From: Nymphaea colorata
Lineage: Eukaryota > Streptophyta > Magnoliopsida > Nymphaeales > Nymphaeaceae
Direction: 5' to 3'
DNA: 64,000 bases
Assembly: GCF_008831285.2 (NCBI RefSeq)
Contig: NC_045142.1
Coordinates: forward strand, 5,465,501-5,529,500
The stretch's first letter is position 1; each line of letters starts with the position of its first letter. A program made the translations under genes and the position numbers. Positions 60,050 to 64,000 of this stretch are shown here, one piece after another. The notes under the pieces are model-generated. The model was not told the origin of the DNA. It worked only from the letters and a program-made list of their open reading frames with translations, and did not search any database.

Positions 60050-62040
60050 GAGAGAGATGCGGTGTGTGGAAGTGCACCAGGAAGCGAGGGGGAGGGTGTG
60101 AATTTAAACGCACCAAGAAACAATGGCGAACAAAAAATTTAAAGAAAAACATCCATATCAATCCCTCTCTTTACGTAATTTAAAAAAAGTGCACAATTTT
60201 TTCACAAAATTGTGGAAGAGCCTCTGTATGGAAGGAAAATTTTTAATTTTTAAAATGACAAAAGTACCCTTCAATAACTGTGGTCAAGTAAACCTCTCTC
60301 TATGTTGTTGCTGGTCACTGCCCTGTTTCAAGGGAATCAAAAGAAAATGAGGATTGGCTCTTGCTGCTGCTGGTTACTGCCCTGTCTTCAAGCTAATAGA
60401 AAGAAAATGATTACTGGTTTTACAGAGAACAGCGATCCAAACGAATTATTATAATTCTCTTCCTCGCTTCCTTCCTTCTTCTCCGCTCTTGTTGTTTCCT
60501 TCCAAAACTTAACCTTCTAATATTGAAATCATGCAGAGAACTTCATATCACAGTCTAGAAGAACATAATTTTCTGCAACCTAAACACCACCTTCTGCTAT
60601 ACAAACAAAATCATAATAAGCTAAAAGAAATCCTCAAAAGCCATATATCATCATCTTCTCGAGGATTACCACATGGGCACCGGAATCAATGCATCATCAC
60701 AGCAGCAATCAGACGATTAACAGAGCCTCACAATCTAGAACTAGAAAAAATGCGCAAGAAGGGAAGAAAAATCAACAGAAAATCCAATAACTCACCTTCA
60801 AACTTGCGGCAATGACCTCAAAAAACAGAGAAAACATAAAAACTCATGGCCATCGATCGGCTGACACCCTCTTCCACCGGCAGAGAACCGATCCTCCACC
60901 ATCAGAAGCCTGAAGCAAGAGCTTTTGAAGCATACTCCGTCAATCATGAAAGAGATGATGTCGTGTTTTCTTTGCATTTTATACAGAAAACGAAGAAGAC
61001 AAAAGAGAAAGAAAATTCCATCTCACAACATTACTGGCCTCCCAACAAGAAGTTAGGTAGGGAAGAAAGTAACAGAACATAAACAACATCAAGGGATGAA
61101 CGAAAAACTAAAAGGCAAAACAAGGAGCATGAGAAAAAAAACGCACCGCTCGAAGAAGAGAAAACTGAAAAGAGAAGTAATTCTTCCTCTCCCAAACAGC
61201 ATGCAGACACGAGAATACGAGGAGGGCAACTGCGGAGTGGGAGAGAGAGAGAGAGAGAGAGGGTACTTTTGTCAATTCAAAATTTTATTGAAAAATTTGG
61301 GGACCGGTTTGTTGAGTTTCACGAGGGATTTTTAATATTGGCTTCAAAGTCAAGGGGCTTTATGTAATTAACTTTTTTTTAAACTCTTTTTTAAATATGA
61401 ACTAGAGTTGACTCAAAAGTTGCTCTCCCAAGCACATAAAACGTGGAAGACGACCGACTAAACCATTGGCGTCAAGCTTCAATGTCTAAATGACGGAAAT
61501 ACCCACGAGCAGTCGCAAAAACTTCACTGGAATGATCTTACTTACTGTAATTATGATCATTTGAAAATTACGTGGGTGCCACTGCCTGTGGATTAGGAAA
61601 AGGAAGTGAAACCTCTTTACTAGGACAAACATGAAAAGGTGTAAAAAATTTACTTTTGTAAGAGCTTAATGATTGATTTTATATATATATATATATATAT
61701 AAACTCAAAAAATTTCTGATTAAAAAACATTAATAGTCTAAATTTTAATTTTGAAGGGGCACCCATATATAAGATTAGTAAAATGATAATGAAATATCAA
61801 TATAAAAATAAAAAATTTGTAATAGTGATGACACTTAATATTTTTTGAGAATTCTATGCCTTTGAAATATAACGATTGAGGCTTCTTAGGAGTTCTCACA
61901 TTTTGCACTTGTTGTCGGCCAAGTGAATTTGTTTGGCCTAACTCAATCTCTCCGGCAACTAAGAAGTAAGAGGTCCTGGTGAGTCCAGCCGCAATCTCCT
62001 TGATTCCTTTCTCAACCCAAAAGGTCAAAACGGTCTGAAG
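60050..62040. other. 5' flank of the ABCG gene; no gene seen
   Basis: Holds the ABCG promoter (minus strand). A weak TATA-like 'gtttaaattc' lies near 60100-60109, 50 bp before the ATG. A ~58-bp imperfect tandem repeat ('gctggtcactgccctg' at 60311, 'gctggttactgccctg' at 60369) and a (GA)n run at 61242-61262 lie further upstream. Short frames (60531-60815, 60846-61082 and others) have no recognised signature. Confidence 0.45.

Positions 62041-62043
<3 letters not shown>

Positions 62044-62085
<42 letters not shown>
62044..62085. repeat. (AT)n microsatellite
   Basis: About 42 bp of uninterrupted AT dinucleotides. Confidence 0.95.
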
Positions 62086-62087
<2 letters not shown>

Positions 62088-62089
62088 TG

Positions 62090-63320
62090 ATAACATAATT
62101 TAGAGTGTTTTTAGCAACAATTCATGGATTTCTTACTTTTTACTCACTTTGGTCTTATTTTTTATGGGTGCATGCTGTAAAATGACAATTTTACCCTTTT
62201 TCCTTTTTTTTTCTTGCCAAAATCGCCAGCTATATTTGTATGTCTGCATATATAATTACACTGTGAGCTAAAATGCCTTTGGTTTTCTTTTTTCCTCATT
62301 TACAAAATCCTTTTCTTTTTTTTTTTTTTGTGGGGTGCCAATCAAGAGCGTAATCCTTCTTCCACGTACTTAATGGGTGGCCAAAAAATGGGCATGCCTT
62401 CTTGCTCGCCCCAGTTTTTCTAATATATCATCTACTCATCATCTTTTGTTTGTTTCTTCACATTATTCAGAGTGGCCCCATATATGGTTTTCCTGTTCTC
62501 TCCCATGCTTTCATTTTCAAGGTAACAGTAATCTTTTTAACAGGATCTCCCTGTAGCTTGGCTTAATTCAAAATTTTCTTTATCCTGTTTACATTCACAA
62601 TAAGTTAGTAATAAGTTAGTAGCAGGAGTATTTCATTTTGTCTGTTAAAAAAAGAGTCGAAGCCCCCACCCAACAACTTGTCCCCATAAAATATAGGACT
62701 TGCTTTGGTGTCTCGAGATGTTACCCCTGCGCCCAATGGCGGAGCCAGAACAGTCCAACCTCTGGATCTGGGTAGGGCCAAACTAAATTTAAATCTAAAA
62801 AATACATAGAGTAATTAAAAAATAATTTTTTTTTTTCGTTTTGCCAGGATGGGGCCATGGCCTAGGCGCCCCCCCCCCCCCCCCCCCCCTCCCTCCGCCC
62901 CTGCCTGCGCCACTACTCACATTCAAAGATAGATCGAGCCTAGTAACCCAAACCCCCCACACCTTGACTAATTTGGACTAATTGGCAGTTAATCCTAAAT
63001 ATTTTAGACATGCAGAACATTTAAAGAAGATCGATTTGATATTCCTTTCTTTTTCTAAGTTCTGAATTTGGTACTCAGAAAAACTCTACGAAGGTTCAAA
63101 CAAAAACAACAGGTTTGGGTTTGTGTAGTTCAACTTTGAGCAGATCTCAATGTGCATGGAGCAGGTAGGTCCATGCTCGAAGTAAGTAAGTTCTTATATA
63201 GAAATTGACCTTTTTGGGTTTGATAATTCAGCCTCTTAAGGGTCACAAGGGCATGGACCCAGTTTTGATTCTTTAGCCAACTCAAAAGCAAGCATTTGTT
63301 GTCTTTGCAGGAGAATATGC
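62090..63320. other. No gene; repeat-derived intergenic DNA
   Basis: Contains an inverted relative of the SINE-like repeat at 640-745 ('gaagcccccaccc', 'ggtgtctcgagatg' at 62660-62725), directly followed by a 'ggcggagcca' motif (62740) and a poly-C run (62871-62889). The 'ggcggagccag' motif recurs inverted at 63598-63608, pointing to a small element there. No coding sequence. Confidence 0.45.
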
Positions 63321-63327
63321 CTGATAT

Positions 63328-63420
63328 GGGCTCAATAGTCTAATGGTAGGGTTCCAAATTAATGAGTCAGTTCAGAGATGCTAAATACATTAGGCTAATG
63401 GTTCGAAACCATAACATAAT
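63328..63420 (+). repeat. tRNA-derived SINE-like sequence
   Basis: A-box-like 'tagtctaatgg' (63336-63346) and B-box 'ggttcgaaacc' (63400-63410) follow a 'gggctca' start. A and B are about 53 bp apart and no cloverleaf can be drawn with a normal anticodon arm, so this is more likely a SINE head or decayed tRNA than a working gene. Confidence 0.35.
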
Positions 63421-63860
63421 GTTTCTGTTTCATGTATTTGCCTAAAAAAGTGGGACAGATTCATTGAACGCTTTTTAAATTGTCCAATGTGTCAAACTAA
63501 TTTTCGGGTAAGATTTAAACATCATGTTTCCAAATGACCGCTTAAGGGCACGTTTGCTAGCCCTAGATTTTGCTTTGAAGCAGTAGCCCCCAAATTTCTG
63601 GCTCCGCCAGTGATGCCGGCTTTCCATGTGTACAAAGAACCACATCCTTCTCATGGATGGCTCTTCTTTCTCGAGCTTTTGGACAACTATAGCCCAAAGA
63701 TGAATGAAATTGAAAGAAGGATCATTGTCATCATGCGCCAAGCGAAAGATTCCCCAGATGCCCACTGATTTGATTTTGTTGCTATGATACATTTATCTCC
63801 TTTTTTCTGTCTTTTTGTTGTTTGATTTAGCATTTTCTCTGGACACCATCTAATGGAACA
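63420..63860. other. No gene seen
   Basis: Intergenic. The 105-codon minus-strand frame at 63475-63792 has no recognised signature and spans the 'tggctccgccag' repeat motif. Confidence 0.4.
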
Positions 63861-64000
63861 GAAACATTACTATCTTCTAGAACTGGTTCTGATCCCCTGA
63901 AACATTACTATCTTCTAAAAATGGTTCTGATCCTCTGATACATTACCATCTTCTAGAACTGGTTCTGACTCCTTGAAACATTGCTATCTTGTAGAACCTG
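63861..64000 (+). repeat. 38-bp minisatellite running off the window
   Basis: Copies start at 63861, 63899, 63937 and 63975, each beginning 'gaaacattactatcttct' or a close variant and containing 'ggttctgatcc'. The fourth copy is cut by the window end. Confidence 0.95.

Noticed and set aside
57758-60161. Several long frames overlapping the ABCG gene on both strands (up to 268 codons)
   Set aside because: They arise from the GC-rich codon usage of the ABCG frame, which alone carries all ABC motifs.
63328-63420. A functional tRNA gene
   Set aside because: A and B boxes are present but the spacing is too long and no proper cloverleaf or anticodon loop forms.

Overview
This window is nuclear DNA from a flowering plant. 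It holds two plant-type secondary-metabolite glycosyltransferases, a plant-type half-size ABCG transporter, and plant transposable elements: a Ty1/copia element primed by initiator Met-tRNA, FAR1/Mutator-like, hAT- and Harbinger-like MITEs, CACTA-like ends and LINE scraps. Coding islands are GC-rich in an AT-rich, repeat-filled background. I cannot name the species from the sequence. Only three intact protein-coding genes are supported, and all three read as single exons.

Region 1 (1-29.9 kb) is a tandem segmental duplication. Unit A (1 to about 15.35 kb) and unit B (about 18.49 to 29.89 kb) each carry one family-1 UDP-glycosyltransferase of the UGT79/91-like type: UGT-A at 3479-4852 and UGT-B at 22021-23397. 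Upstream and downstream flanks align as a series of homologous blocks. The units differ by insertions: a 3.8-kb LTR-like insertion behind UGT-A, a second long LTR-like stretch (about 11.4-14.2 kb), a GGGCC-ended MITE at 14.76 kb, and a 546-bp insertion with a 9-bp target duplication 0.8 kb upstream of UGT-B. CACTA-like and LINE debris separates the units.

Region 2 (29.9-45.7 kb) is gene-poor. It has a Harbinger-like element, a broken FAR1/FRS (Mutator-transposase-derived) gene between two 'gagataa' repeat arrays, and an inverted third copy (36.74-39.05 kb) of the block downstream of each UGT, without a recognisable UGT beside it. It also has tandem repeats and a second copy of an LTR-like end with a 'ggatct/ggattt' array.

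Region 3 (45.7-51.8 kb) is a complete-ended Ty1/copia retrotransposon on the minus strand, with 476-bp LTRs, a TGCAT target duplication, a PBS and a PPT. The integrase core is deleted and the 2-kb leader is unusually GC-rich. It sits in a minisatellite inside a relic of a receptor-like kinase gene.

Region 4 (51.8-64 kb) is mostly non-coding with small repeats, a perfect 19-bp hairpin and MITEs. It carries one intact gene, an intronless ABCG half-transporter of the ABCG1/2/6/16/20 type at 57806-60049 (minus). The UGTs probably decorate glycosylated small molecules in the cytosol. The ABCG protein probably works at the plasma membrane in lipid or barrier-polymer export. Nothing in the sequence links the UGTs and the transporter functionally. 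I found no convincing unknown biological system. The most original signals are the UGT duplication with its inverted relic, and the 'gagataa' array element family.
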